64,000 nucleotides of DNA, from positions 7,753,606 to 7,817,605 of the forward strand of contig NC_088305.1 of NCBI RefSeq assembly GCF_032854445.1, in the 5' to 3' direction. The notes below the pieces were generated by a model, which saw nothing but the letters and a program-made list of their open reading frames with translations, searched no databases and had not been told where the DNA came from. The stretch's first letter is position 1. Each line of letters opens with the position of its first letter. This DNA comes from Liolophura sinensis. Its lineage: Eukaryota; Mollusca; Polyplacophora; Chitonida; Chitonidae. The position numbers and the translations under genes are program-made. Positions 12,356 through 24,827 of the stretch are shown one piece after another.

Positions 12356-13352
12356 GAGTGATATATATATATATATATATATGAAGAGTTCATACGCAAA
12401 AACCGATAAACGCCATTCTGGGTAAATTTAACGTTAGCATGCCTCTACACATTTCGTACCGTCCCCTTCTTGTCTGTGAAGTCAGTTTTCCTGCAAAAGC
12501 CGATTAAGCCCTTCTGTCGAGCAGCAAAATATAACGATTGTTTTCAAACAGCGATAAGCGCCGCGATTTATTTTTAACAACTCCCGATGTATCCGTTCAG
12601 CCACTCAGCGGGTTGAATTGAGGTCACGTGTGTTGCAGTTTTGTACAAAATGGCAGCGCACATGTTTGGCCGACGTGTGACCGTTTGACAACACAAGTCG
12701 CTTCTAAAGTAACATAAACTGCGTGGATAATGGAAAACTTCGATGATATCCTTGAGCAAGTCATTCAGTCCCCAGGAGGACGGAAGCAAAAGCGGCTGCC
12801 AGGGAAATCTGCTCGAGCGATAGCGAAAAGGGTTCGTCATAGTGGGGATGAGAAAACGCCTGTGATATCTTGTAACCACAACAACCATAGTGTGTGCGTC
12901 GCAGCTTCTCTCTGAACACGACGTTAAACACCATTCATTCACTCACACACTCACTGGAAAGGAAGCTAGCTCTCGACAAACTTTGCTAAGAGGGCACCTT
13001 AAGCTCTCATGCACCGCCCTCGAAAAAGAAAATAATTCAACATTAATAATTAAACTAATTAATGCCATTGTTTAAACTGTTAAAAATCGACGAAAATGTG
13101 GATTTATCTGGATTTGATTAAAACGTACCATGGATATGTCTGTTTCTGACATGAAACAGACACTAGAAGTTAAGTTTACCTATTATTTCTCAAAGCTAGA
13201 TTTTTGATAATTTGGCTGTTTACTACATGGGTTGCACTCTTAAACTTACAATAGGTAATGTTTTACCAAGACTTGTGAAAATATGACGATCAGAAAACAA
13301 GAAATCTATCAAAATGGAAAAAATGGATTTATCTGCTTTTGCGTATGAACTC

Positions 13353-13420
<68 letters not shown>

Positions 13421-16400
13421 GTAACTCCAATAATGTGTCACTTGGATTTTCATTCCAATGCTGTTCTTGTTTCAGCAACAGTGTAATATATATACAGTCA
13501 GTGCGATGATATGAAGAATAGATATTACACTGGAAACTAGGATTATATATGCAACAGCGGACATTATAATGGACACCAATGTATAACTTCTACATTTTTT
13601 CTTCAGTTAACATGCTCTTAGGATCTACGCGCTCAAAAGAAGGCGATTGACAGAACCAATAAGAAATAATTGGCCTTTAATCTTTAGACTTAATAATGTC
13701 ACAGATTTATTTATTTGAAGTAGATTCAACGCCATATATAGGAGACAATGTATTTCTTTGTTATATATCGTATCACATTTATAACGATAAAAGAGTAAAC
13801 CCAGCTAGAAGGTTTCGGGCCATATCCTATGAAAGAAATCTTTCTCAGGAAGGATCAACTTAGTGTATTTGAAGCTTCAGTGCTTTGCTGGTTTTTATTT
13901 AACGTTAAAAGAGAAATCTCGTTACAAAGTATCTTGGGAGTGAATTTGCCTTGTGGGGAAAAGACAGCGTTTTATACCATTTCAGCGTGTAGCTGTTTCC
14001 AGGGTTGCGAGGGTATGAACATTTTCAGTCCAATTGCTAGCATAACCGGTTATACTGCCTAAAGAGCAGATTTGCGTAGAACACGGGTTCAAAACACGGC
14101 AGGTCTGTCAGACTGAAAGTTTGGTACATTATATTTGCTGCGTTGATTAGCCGGGTAAGAGTGTATTTGGTTTGAGGTCATATTCGGTGTCTTCTGCATG
14201 GGTTTTAACTAGTGATTGTATAGCTGTATAACAATGGGACTGGGGCGCTTCAAGGACTCAACTACATAATACAGCGGTGTTAATCAAAGAGTACACGTTC
14301 AGGTATTTCGTCTGTATGAGCCATGAGTTGATGAGTCAATCAACAGAGAAGATCGTACTATTCAAATTTGAAACTATCGATATATTTACGTCACCCCTGA
14401 GGTCAGTGCTATATGGGGAAGCAATAGAGTCATTGAGATCGATAGTATGCGTGTCTTGACAAAAGTAGATTAGAGTACGGTATAATTAAAGACGTACAGC
14501 ATTGAGAGTAAAACCAGAACATCGATGACAGGGTAATAGCTAGGAAATGGTCACAACTAACCGGTGAAATACAGCTCTTTGTCAATGTACCTCAGTTTGG
14601 GTTTATCTTAAGGACTACATTCACCTCATCCAGCTAACCGACGTCGGGTACTTATGCGTTGTGTTCATGTTATTTATTCATATATGTGATGGCAATACAG
14701 ATTTCGATTAGTTCTACGTCAAGTTTGATGTCTGTATATGTAGCGGTACGTCAAGTTTGGTGTCTTTGTATGTAGCGGTGTGTCAAGTTTGGTGTCTCAG
14801 TTTGTAGCGGTGTGTCCAATTTGGTGTCTATATATGTAGTACTGCGTCAAGTTTGATGTCTGCATATATAGCGGTACGTTAAGTTTAGTGTCTGCATTTG
14901 TGGCGGTATACCAAGACTGGTGTATACGTACATATGTATTCGTCAAGTTTGGTGCCTAATTTGTAACTGTGTAATTCTAGACCAGTGACGTCTTATAGAT
15001 TGTGATTTTTTGAATAATTTTACTTAAGCCATGATGTTAGAGGGTGTATAAGTTGCACTTGTTTGAAAAGCCTAAGTTGACATTGAGTTAAACTGACAAA
15101 AGGCCAGCAGTTACTTGTGGCCATTTGCCAGCTTTCACATCGTCGTTGACGGGTGTACCCTAAGGACTCCTTCGTCGCCATATGACTTAAAATTGTTAAA
15201 TACTACGTTAAACCCCAAGTGCTGACTCACTCACTGATCGTTGTCGCTACGCTGGATTAGTGTCTATACGGTTTTTATGGCGTAGGGGGGTTCATGGAGT
15301 AGAGGATACAGCTTGGGCGTCCAAATTCCCTTTAATCACCGAACTGAGAATCTATACAGCATCGCCTGGGAACAATGTCGGTATAGGCGGTTCAGGAGGC
15401 CTAACTACCAATCATGGCGAATTTGTCTTCGTTACGAAAAATAACTCATTCAGGGTGTGAACTTGTATTGTTTCTCCGACAAAACCTCCTATTTCTATAA
15501 TTTAGCACAGCGCTTAAGTTTCTTGTGGAGGGGTGGGGATGGGAGGTGGGGAAGTTAACGGGAGATAACCTTCCCCTTAACCGGGAAGCAATGTGGCAGA
15601 AATAATAGCCGGGTCTAGGGTAATAGCCATTGCTCACTGACAAGATCTCGGTCGGGCTATCTGAGAAAGTCATCGGCTCAACTGCTTCGTCGTTAAGGGT
15701 ATACAGCCGTGAAATTGGCATTTGGCTCAACTCCTAGGAGCAATTCGCCGTGAATAATAGAACAGATCACGACCCGATCTGATTGTGCGTTAACTAGGCA
15801 CTGTAACAATCCCCTGGTATTCTGTTCACTTTAATGGGATTTCAGGGCAAACGCTGCTGTGCCCCGTGGGATATGAGAAACGTGTGTTTAGCCGAGGAAA
15901 TGGAGAGTTTATCCCGGTGTTTGTTATTCAAGAATGCAGTTTGTTTAGAATACATTGTCATCCTAGAATTGTCATAATGTATCCTTAAATATGTGTGTCG
16001 TTATCCTAGGATGCGGTGTCGTTATCCTAGGATGCGGTGCCGTTATCCTGGAATATAGTCTGTCGTTATCCTATAGTCTTGGCGCACTATTTAATACACA
16101 GGCACCAGTTTTGACGCACTGCTATATACACAGACACTAATCTTAATGCACTACTATATACACAGACACCAGTCTTCACGCACTACTATACACACAGACA
16201 CCAATCTTGACGCACTACTAAATACGCAAACACCAATCCTGATGCACTGCTATATACACAGACACCAGCCTTAACGCACTACTATACACACAGACACCAA
16301 TCTTGACACACAACTATATACACAAACACCAGCCTTGACGCACTATGAAATACACAAACACCAATCTTGATGCACTACTTTATACACAGACAGCAATCTT

Positions 16401-18022
16401 GATGCACTGCTATATACGCAGACACCAATTTTCATGCACTGCTATATACGCAGACACCAATCCTGACGCTCTATGAAATACACAGACACCAGCCTTGACG
16501 TACTACTATATACGCAGACACCAGTCTAGACGCACTATTAAATACACAGACACCAATCTTGATGCACTAATATATACACAGACACCAGTCTTGATGCACT
16601 ACTATATACACCGACACCAATCTTGACGCACTGACATATACACAAACACCAGTACCGACGCACTACTTTGCACACAGACACCAATCTTGATGCACTGCTA
16701 TATACACAGACACCCATCGTTGCGTAGTACTATATACACAGACAGAAATCTTGACGCACTATTAAATACACACACAACAGTCTTGACGCACTACTACATA
16801 CACAGACACCAATCTTGATGCACTACTATATACGCAGACTCCAATCTTGATACACTATATATACACAAACACCAATCTTGGTGCACTACTAGGCTATATA
16901 CACAGACACGAAACTTGACGGACTACTATACACAGTCACCAGTCGTGACGCACTACTATATACACAGACACCGGGTTGGACACGCAGACACCAAAACTTG
17001 ACGTACCGCTACATAAACCAGCATCAAACTTGAGACACCACTAGATACACAAACATTAAACTTGATGCTTCACTACATACGCTTGTATACACCAAAGTTG
17101 ACGTAACAGGTCATACGTATCAGATATAAAACATAAATAAAACCTGCCGTAATATATCCATGACATAGAAGCGTTGGCTTCACATGAATTATCATGTAAT
17201 GAAATTTGTAAAACTATGAATACTTACTAAGGCAGGAAACCATGTCAAGTAGAAAAGAACGGCGACGGTCAGTGTCATCCAGCTGTATTCAAAGATAGTT
17301 TTCCGTTCTATCTGCAGTTCCGGTATGTGGTTAGCCACCGACCTTCCCCTCAACGGCTGCATTTTTCGCTTTAATTTCCACACCATCGATATAACACAGA
17401 TATTTAGCAGGATTACGATAAACATGTTCAAATAACCCAGCGACAAAACCGTCAAGTAAAAAGTCGCCTGCATTCGTGTGGCGGGCATGGCTGTGATCCA
17501 CGATTCGCACGAGTTCCTTGAGGCGGGGACAGGGGCTAAACCAGACACAGGCATGGACCCCACCACCAGGGAAACCCCGTACAGGATTAGAACGAAGAAT
17601 TTTACCTTGTCGGCGGAGTACACGCCGGTGGCTTTGTAGTAAAGAGCTTTTCGAAGGACAAGGAATCGATCCAAACACATGTAGGTGACGAGTAAGATGG
17701 ACACTGTCTGGAAACATTGAGTGGTCACTTGGAAGAAGATGCAGGTTTCGTAGCCACCTTGCCAGTGTTGGTCGAAGTAGGACATCAAGGCGATGGGCGT
17801 GGGAACCAGCACGCCCAGAATGTCCGTGATGCTCAAGGCCAACACCAGTTCGTCCGTCACCGTCCGTTCCTTGACTTTCTTCCCCCTCAGCACGACGAGA
17901 ATCGGGAAAAGGTTGACGACGACCAAGGCGGCTTCCACGATCAGGCTCAGGGTGCCGGATACGTCCTGCCAGGCGCTGGATTCTGACACCGGGGCTTTTG
18001 TCTCGTCTCTGCCGTTGGCCAT
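10792..18022 (-). CDS. Class A (rhodopsin-like) G-protein-coupled receptor, prostanoid receptor-like, 3 exons
   Basis: Exon 1 is 18022-17228, exon 2 is 12248-12041, exon 3 is 11198-10792 (stop TGA). Borders are GTAAGTA/CCCTCACCAG and GTAATC/TTCTTTCAG; phases 0 and 1 match, giving 469 residues without a break. Seen: TM1 about 22-46 with the conserved Asn; TM2 57-80 (LSITD); Cys94 and Cys172 for the extracellular disulfide; TM3 ending in DRF (118-120) in place of DRY; TM5 185-214; TM6 with TWFP (260-263); TM7 with NPLIY (296-300). The tail has a CLCKC cluster (321-325), possibly palmitoylated, and a Ser-rich stretch (438-447) suited to receptor kinases. TM2 followed by WQGG and Cys, and the second extracellular loop, resemble prostanoid (EP-type) receptors, but NPLIY differs from their usual DPWIY, so the ligand is uncertain. 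The start ATG has A at -3 and G at +4. It acts at the plasma membrane, coupling to a G protein (family knowledge). Confidence 0.88.
11598..11862. repeat. Minisatellite, about 44-bp unit, about 6 copies
   Basis: TTTTGTAATAGACACCTGTC and TGCGTCATGGTGCATTAC recur. It lies in intron 2 of the GPCR gene, between exons 2 and 3. Confidence 0.8.
12286..12381. repeat. (AT)n microsatellite
   Basis: Near-pure AT dinucleotides interrupted once by GAAGAGTG (12353-12360), a piece of the inverted repeat of the adjacent element. Confidence 0.9.
12382..13356. mobile_element. Non-autonomous DNA element with terminal inverted repeats, flanked by AT microsatellites
   Basis: TGAAGAGTTCATACGCAAAA at 12382-12401 is repeated exactly in inverse at 13337-13356; 27 of the first 29 terminal bases match. 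(AT)n follows on both outsides, consistent with insertion at TA. An internal reading frame at 12730-12915 (61 codons, MENFDDILEQV...) ends in a Cys/His-rich stretch (CNHNNHSVC) and could be a decayed transposase N-terminus; this is a guess. It lies in GPCR intron 1, 133 bp from the exon 2 acceptor. Confidence 0.7.
13357..13417. repeat. (TA)n microsatellite
   Basis: About 60 bp of uninterrupted AT dinucleotides on the right side of the 12382-13356 element. Confidence 0.9.
14697..14968. repeat. Minisatellite, about 32-bp unit, about 8 copies
   Basis: Unit GTAGCGGTGCGTCAAGTTTG plus GTGTCTGTATAT. In GPCR intron 1. Confidence 0.82.
15152..15237 (-). repeat. Dispersed repeat family 2, end fragment
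   Basis: GACTCCTTCGTCGCCATATG, TACTACGTTAAACCCCAAG and TGACTCACTCACTG are the complement of the start of the 6505 copy. It sits inside GPCR intron 1. Confidence 0.65.
15960..16072. repeat. Short tandem repeat, about 20-bp unit, about 5 copies
   Basis: GTCGTTATCCTAGGATGCG in direct repeats, next to the larger array at 16074. Confidence 0.75.
16074..17100. repeat. Minisatellite, about 33-bp unit, about 30 copies
   Basis: Unit ATACACAGACACCAATCTTG plus ACGCACTACTATA. It ends about 130 bp inside the intron from the GPCR exon 1 donor. Confidence 0.9.
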
Positions 18023-18029
18023 ATTGTAG

Positions 18030-20309
18030 GCCGATTGAGATGGATTAGTTACACCGTTGACACTTTATCAGGACAGTCCGGCTGAGATAGATTTTGCGGT
18101 ACTCGTCACTCGCCACTGACATTCACGTCGAATCAGAACCTCGGAATAACCGTGTGCTAAAACAGGTTTCTGTGACCTGGGGTATACTAACTTCAGCAAT
18201 GATAGTCGAAATCCACCATAGATTTTAATGAATACTAAGGACTGGTCTGGAAGGTGCCTTTCAGAGTTTTCTACTATCCTGACCAAAAAAGTAAGCCAGT
18301 TCCAGTTGATGTAACGTAAATATAATACGCCACGCTACTCGCCATGGTGTTCCGTTACGGTTTTTCAACCAGTATTTATTTAATCCCACGACAAACCACC
18401 ATCGTTCTTGTCACGAGGAAGAATTATTGCAGAATACTTCTATGTCGATGACCGTGAATTCTAGGCAATTCCAGAAAGGTCACGTTCACAGATTCTGTAA
18501 CAAATGAAAGTTCAGCATTTAAAGTACTTATTGTCAAATTTTTTAACGTGTGTCACATGTGACGTAACGTAAATAGTCAGCCTTCAGCGCAATCCTTGCA
18601 AGTTTTTCTCTGCTTGTTTTAGTCTGCGCAGAACATAATTAATGATCAGATTGGACGGTACTTAATTCGTAGGGCCAATATATTGGCTTAATTTCCCACA
18701 CTTTCCCAGCAAAGTTATTTTTTCTATTCAATTTAATTCAATTTATTCAATTTAATTTATTTCTAACGCCGCACAACCCTGAACGCATAACCTTGACCAT
18801 CGTCCTATATAGACAGGACAATTCTTTGTGTATCGTTTGAAACACTAATAAAAACAAACGATAAGTTGAAAAGTTCCGTCTGTAAGTCTACCCACCTACA
18901 GGATATCTTTCCTACTTTGTTTCATAAAATATCAGTTCCCGTCATGCATTTGTGGAAATATTGCAATGTACCGAAACCTAGACTGTGAAATATTTTCCAA
19001 ATCTTTTTCTTGAACATTTTGTATAAGGTTTCTTTGAAAAATCACTTTGAACAACAATTTAGATTGTAGAACAGTAAAGTGCCTTTTCCATCTCTAAAAA
19101 TTGTACTGAATGCATATATAGATTCACAACAGCCTGTCACAAAAGAAATAAATTCTTCGTGAATATCACCACAGCCGCTCACTTTGCAAGCGTCAACAAA
19201 AAACACAAAACTGTTTCTGTCAAATTGCCCTTCATATTGCAAAATGACGGATTTCGACAGGTGTCTGACTAAATGAAGCAAGCCTTTGAATAAGCTATCA
19301 ATCCGATAACGACAACGAACCGAAGGAATCACGCGTCGTGTACTTGAGACATCTCAGTTACCACCAGTACTACACATATACTTCTGAAGCAACACTGACG
19401 CTGGACGCCAAGACAAAATGCAGCCTAAAGAATAACGGTGTCTTACTTCCATTTAAAAAAAAATAAAATGAAACCATCCCAAACTATCTTTTCGCTTTCC
19501 GTGAATCGAACTAGTAAGCGAAAAAGTGAAATTATGATAAATCACATAAGCTTTGCTTCCCCAGCCGGTGTTACGTTCACATCGCTGAATCCACGACATC
19601 GTAAATCCATGCTTTACTTGCTATATCGGATGTCACGTCTGTGTGCCAGACAATGTTACCAAAAACATTCACTGTAGAAAGATAGATGTGCCGCATTGAC
19701 GGTACCGCCAGGGAATGGCTACTGTTCCCGAGCTAGGAAAATATACGAGTGCGTTGCCAAGGATATCCTGTAGTCGGACAGAATTTGTGGCATCGTTAGA
19801 CGAGCGACTGCAAAAGGTGCACAATCACTGGCACTTGGATCAATAATGGAGCAAAGAAGAAGTAAAACCCTTTTTTGCGCGGAGACAAAACACACTATTT
19901 AAGTCGAAGCAATATCCATTCTCCAAGGACAGGATGGTTTCAGTATTAGGTTAACATCGATACGATTGTCCCATGTCATGAAGAGTTTTACTACAAGCTA
20001 TTCAATCAATGTAAAAGATTACAACATAGACAGCAAAACCATAGCAACAGTGTGATAATTGGCGAATGGTCACATGGTTTCATCCGTCCTCTTGTCACCT
20101 TCTTGTACCTCTTCTACCTCAGTTAGGGTTAGTATTCTAGCTGTTCGTGTAATTGTGTAGATGGTAGCAACTTACATGCCCGCTAATACTTAGCAAAATT
20201 AGGTCAAAAAGTACAGTGATGGCAATAGCGACTTGTCAGGCGTCACTGATCTACAGTTACCGAACTCACAAAGCTGTGTTGTCATCAAATGTAAGAAATC
20301 TTAAAATAC
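18030..20309. other. Upstream flank of the GPCR gene
   Basis: Expected to hold its promoter and any non-coding first exon. No clear TATA box was picked out. A 96-codon minus frame at 19042-19332 resembles nothing known to me and is probably chance. Confidence 0.4.
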
Positions 20310-20425
20310 TCGCTGAGGTAAATTGACAAGAGACCGTATTTCACCGGTTACGTGTGACCATTTGCCAGCTAAGACACTGTCGTCGCTGTTTTGGTCTTAC
20401 TCTCTATGCTGTACATCTTAATTAT
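20310..20425 (+). repeat. Dispersed repeat family 3 (about 100 bp), copy
   Basis: GGTAAATTGACAAGAGACCG, CACCGGTTACGTGTGACC, ATTTGCCAGC and TACTCTCTATGCTGTAC. Other copies: 14545-14605 (minus), 15083-15150, 37318-37440, 38968-39064, 62085-62190. Confidence 0.65.
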
Positions 20426-20614
20426 GATCTTACCAGTTCATACACTAGTTAAAGCAAAACGTGGATTGTTTTCCTATAAATTATTATTTATGCTATTTCA
20501 AAATGTTGACAAGCACATAGCTGTGTTAAGATAAATATTGACGGTTTCCAAAATTGTTGCATCCATTTTTCGTGCAGAATTAATCCCCAATGGACCAGAC
20601 AACATTCTTACCAT

Positions 20615-21420
20615 AGAAGTTACCTGAAAAAACACACTTACCAAAAGGATTATCCGACAATAGGCTTGCCAATGGGCATGCCAGAGAGCAAGCTTTCCAA
20701 ACGCGTTTCCACAAAACAGGCTTACAAAAGAAGTTAACAGATAACAAGCTTTACCACAGAGGTTACCGAAACAACAGGCTTACCAGACAACAAATTTACC
20801 AAAGGAGTAACCGGGCAGCAGGCTTAGCAACGCGGCTACCAGACAATAGGCATCCATAAAGCTACAAGCCAGTATTCTTGTCAAAGATCTAACAGACAAC
20901 AAGCCGATCAGATGCGTTACCCAGATAGCAAGGTTATTGAAGCAATAACTAGACAAAACGCTAGCAAAGGGATTATCAGACAAGAAGTTTACACAACGAT
21001 TTTCGGACAACAAATTTCAAACTGGGCTACTGGAACAGCTTATAAAGAGATCACCATATAGCAGGCTTACCAAAGCGATTATCAGACATCAAGCTTATTA
21101 AAGAGGTTAATACCCGAAAAAGAGTTACCGAACAACTGGCTTGCCGAAGGAGTTGACAGACAACAAGCTCACCAGAGGAGTTACCAGACAAAGGGCTTGA
21201 CGAAGGAGATACCAGAAAACAGGCTTACTAAAGGGGTTACCAGATTTGTCGAAGGAGTTACCAGGCTTAGCAACCCGGTTACTGGACAATAAGATAACCA
21301 AAAAGCTATCAGCCAACATCCTTTTCAAAGAGGTCGCCAGACAACAAGCCTATCAAAGGGCTTACCCAGAAAGTAGGATTACTAAAGCAATTACTAGACA
21401 AAAAGCTGGAAGGGGAAACT
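20615..21420. repeat. Degenerate minisatellite, about 30-bp unit
   Basis: Recurring CAGGCTTACCAAAGGAGTTA and CCAGACAACAAGC with much drift, over 25 units. Confidence 0.8.
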
Positions 21421-22859
21421 TACAGCGGTCTTGAAGTACTGATGGCGATGAAAACACTTACTCGGTACAGAAATAAATTACTGCAGATGGTGGCGTTCAT
21501 CCATGTATATATACCTGTTCGATACATGCTGTTTGGGTAGCATCCTGCCACCCCTAGCACAATGTAGGCACGAAATAATTGCGTTGGGAAATGTTGACCA
21601 CTACCACTACTAATACCGCTGGCCAATCCACATTTCCATGAGACACAACGTTTTGTTTGCTGGTCATTGTTTTTTTGTTGAACTGGATGGGGAACACTTT
21701 AAGTAACACAAGCTAACGTTGGTCACAGTGATCAAAATTGATCAAATTTGTTGGCCAGTAAATATATCCTCAGATTTTTGTACTGTTAGCGGATAACTCC
21801 TGGCCGTTGAATACATCATAAGAGAAACTCTTAAAGAGATACCCCATATTAGTGTCTGTAACATTGCCTGTGTTTCACTTCATAGTTATGTTCCGATTGG
21901 ATGCCTTCATCAACATTAATAACGTTGGTTGGTATACCGGCCTGTGTGAATACAACTGAGCAGTAACCACATCAATCCGTGATGAGTGAATGATTAAGGC
22001 GTGCGGTCAAATCGGCAGTATTACAGTCATATCGCGGCAATGAATCCTTAATGACGACCTGGTGAATATTGGCTAATGACTTGAGTGTCCAGTTACTGCT
22101 GGTTACAATGTCCCGCGGCTCTGTGTGTATGAAATAGAGACAATACGAGCCTTTCTCCTCGTGCTGTTATGCCTGGGATAAACTCGTTAAATCCCCGAGG
22201 ACCCGAGCGCCGACCCTCTTCTCGCTTCACTCTCCTATATAGCAATCTCTAAGCAAGAAATATCCACGGGTTATTGACAGGGCTATTCTAAAGCGATCAC
22301 TGTCAGATAGCTTCACAGCCCTTGGGCTCGCTGGGGACGTCGTTGTCCAAAACGACGTATTCCTCATTTTACACGCTGCTGATTCGAGTCAAAGTTCAGT
22401 AAAGCGAACAGAGGAAAGAAGAGATAGTGGTCTTGTCAGCTCGGCTTCAACGTCCGGTTATGAAGCATGTAATAATTCTATCAGCCGACGGCAGGTTGCA
22501 AAAAAAAAATCGAATTACGTTTGGACTAGTTGCTGTCCTACAGAAAGTCCGTGTATAACATCTACCCGTGGAATCCAAGCTGTCTGTGGGTCAGATTTGG
22601 AGTCCATCCAAACATGAATGAGGAGCCCGAGCTTATCTCATATTGCCAAGACCACAGTTAATTCGTTCGAAATTCAAAAGTAACCAGTATAACATTACAG
22701 CTTAAACTTAAATAAAAGCCTCTAGAGGATTAGCAATGTCCATACTAACGCCATCAATCAATGAAACTATGTCCATCAATGCATTATTCACTCATTAATC
22801 AGGTTAAAGAAGACGCTACAGTTTGATCACAGTGTAACAACTATTATTCTTATTTATCC
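21421..22859. other. Spacer, no gene recognised
   Basis: No repeat array, SINE or convincing frame seen. Confidence 0.4.
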
Positions 22860-23308
22860 TGGCCCGGTTTCCTCCCACCATAATGCTGCCTGCCATCGTA
22901 TAAGTGAAATATACTTGAGTACAGCCTTAAAACACCAATCAAATAAATAAACAAATAAATCTCTTTGCAATGTTCAGCCAAAATATCGGTCTTTCAGCAA
23001 CCTGCGGATGGTCGTGGGTTTCCCCGTGCTCTGCCCGGTTTCCTTCCACCATAATGCTGGCCGCCGTCGTATAAGTGAAATATTCTTGAGTGCGGCGTAA
23101 AACACCAATCGATAAATAAATAAACAGAACGGTATCAATAAAGATTACGACCGTAAGTGGGAAGGTCTGCCAGCAACGTGAGGATAGTCGTGGGTTTCCC
23201 CCGGGCTCTGCCCGGTTTCCACCCACCATAATGCTGGCCGCAGTCGTATAAGTGAAATATTCTTGAGTGCGGCCTAAAACACCAATCAAATAAATAAATA
23301 AATAAATA
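22860..23308 (+). mobile_element. Three head-to-tail 5'-truncated SINE copies
   Basis: Copies at about 22860-22961, 22990-23125 and 23153-23308, all plus strand, each ending CACCAATC(A/G)A(A/T)AAATAAATAAA. They start at different internal points, so they are independent truncated pieces or a partly deleted tandem, not a simple duplication. Confidence 0.82.
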
Positions 23309-23527
23309 TTTATCCTGAGGTTTCACATTGTTATTAAGGTGGATAGAGAGATAAAAACAAATCCCGAATACGTCATCATTGGATGTGGCACTGAGAGCTG
23401 TTTACAGAAACATTTCCACTTGAGGGTTTTAAAACGTGGACTTTAAAACAAGAGAAGAATTATCTTTTTCGAAAGACGATCTACTGAAAAATCAAGCAAA
23501 GATTCAACCTAAACCCGTCGTTTTCTT

Positions 23528-23771
23528 ATTTATTCATTTATTTGATTGATGTTTTACGCCGTACTCAAGAATATTTCACTTATACAACGGCGGCCAGCAC
23601 TTATACAACGGCGGCCAGCATTATGGTGGTAAGAGAGCCCGGGGGAAACCCACGACCATCCGCAGGTTGCTGAGGGACCTTCCCACTTACGGCCGGAGAG
23701 GAAGCCAGCATGAGATGGACTTGAACTCACAGCGACCGCATTGGTGAGAGACTCCTGGGTCATTACGCCGT
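23528..23771 (-). mobile_element. SINE with an internal 21-bp duplication
   Basis: Nearly full length. ACTTATACAACGGCGGCCAGC occurs twice in a row at about 23579-23620. Confidence 0.82.
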
Positions 23772-23861
23772 CGTTTTCAGTTAGATAATTATTTATTCCT
23801 TTTTTGACACAGAGATCTCACAAGCTTCACAAAATGTAAATTTTCGACTTTTCGTATTTAA

Positions 23862-23975
23862 TTTATTTATTCAAGAATATTTCACTAATACGTCTGTGGT
23901 CACCATTATTGTTGTCAGAAATTGCGCAGAACCCGGGGTAAAACCCTTAGCCTTCCGAAGGTTGCTGGCAGACCA
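23862..23975 (-). mobile_element. Degenerate SINE 3' part
   Basis: TTTATTTATTCAAGAATATTTCAC, CACCATTATTGTTG and GGTTGCTGGCAGACCA remain recognisable. Confidence 0.55.
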
Positions 23976-24827
23976 GATAGGTGTTTTACTTGTATATACA
24001 AAGGAAATGGTGCAGAATGTCAAAGCTTAGACTGTAATGAGCGACAACTGAGGTAAATCTATAAACTTGTAGGATTTCCACAAATGGCTGGGTTCCATCA
24101 CTCTAGCATGTATAATCCAGGATATAACCTTCCAGCCCTCATCGCATTATGTTGTGTGTGCCAATGTTGACTGCATATCTATGGGATCGAATCTAATACC
24201 TGATTATATAGCAACGTTTTGAAGGCCAAATGGAGATGGCAGTGATATGGGTACCCGAGGCCTATGGTGACGGTAATTTTATGTCCTAGCAATCCGCCGT
24301 ATTATCCCCCTCCGCCAGCCTATCATTCCGCAATCTATAGCACGAGGACGCTCAAATCTATGGAAGCCTGGTGCAATCAGACTCTTTTGCCTGTAATGCG
24401 TTTTGTATGCAGCTCGACGATGAACCTGGGGAAATCATGATTTCAGTCGAAAGCATGTCAATATATTATTTTGGCATGAAGGCTGAGAAGTATTTTCTTT
24501 TACTGAATAAAGTTTACATCTTCACATTTAATTTCTTGTTTATGCTTGACCAAGAAACATACGCATGATCTAAAATGTTTTTAAGAAACTTGCATAAAAA
24601 ACTTTTACCTAACTAAACCCAAAAATGACATACAGCATTCAACATGAGCAATATCTTGATGTTGGCCTTCGGTCACCCATTGAAAGAGTGTAGGTTAGCC
24701 TGTTATGAGTGAAATGGTGTTGAAAGCTACTTTATACCCGGTCCATTTTGTCCAGAAAATCAGATATGCGCGTTTGATCCGCTAATCAGAGTGAATGTCA
24801 GTCTACCTCCAGGATCGTAAAGCAATT
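23976..24827. other. Spacer, no gene recognised
   Basis: A 65-codon frame at 24371-24568 has no recognisable domain. Nothing else. Confidence 0.4.

Larger units (their letters stand above)
12249..17227 (-). other. Intron 1 of the GPCR gene
   Basis: This 5-kb intron separates TM6 from the end of TM6/TM7 coding sequence. It starts GTAAGTA and ends in a pyrimidine stretch plus CAG. It carries an AT microsatellite, a 975-bp inverted-repeat element, a fragment of dispersed repeat family 2 and three minisatellites (14.7, 16.0 and 16.1-17.0 kb). No further coding exon was recognised in it. Confidence 0.8.

Noticed and set aside
12730-12915. 61-codon frame as a host gene
   Set aside because: It lies wholly inside the inverted-repeat element; better described as possible transposon relic.
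17717-18029. Plus-strand frames of 78-89 codons
   Set aside because: Antisense shadows of GPCR exon 1.
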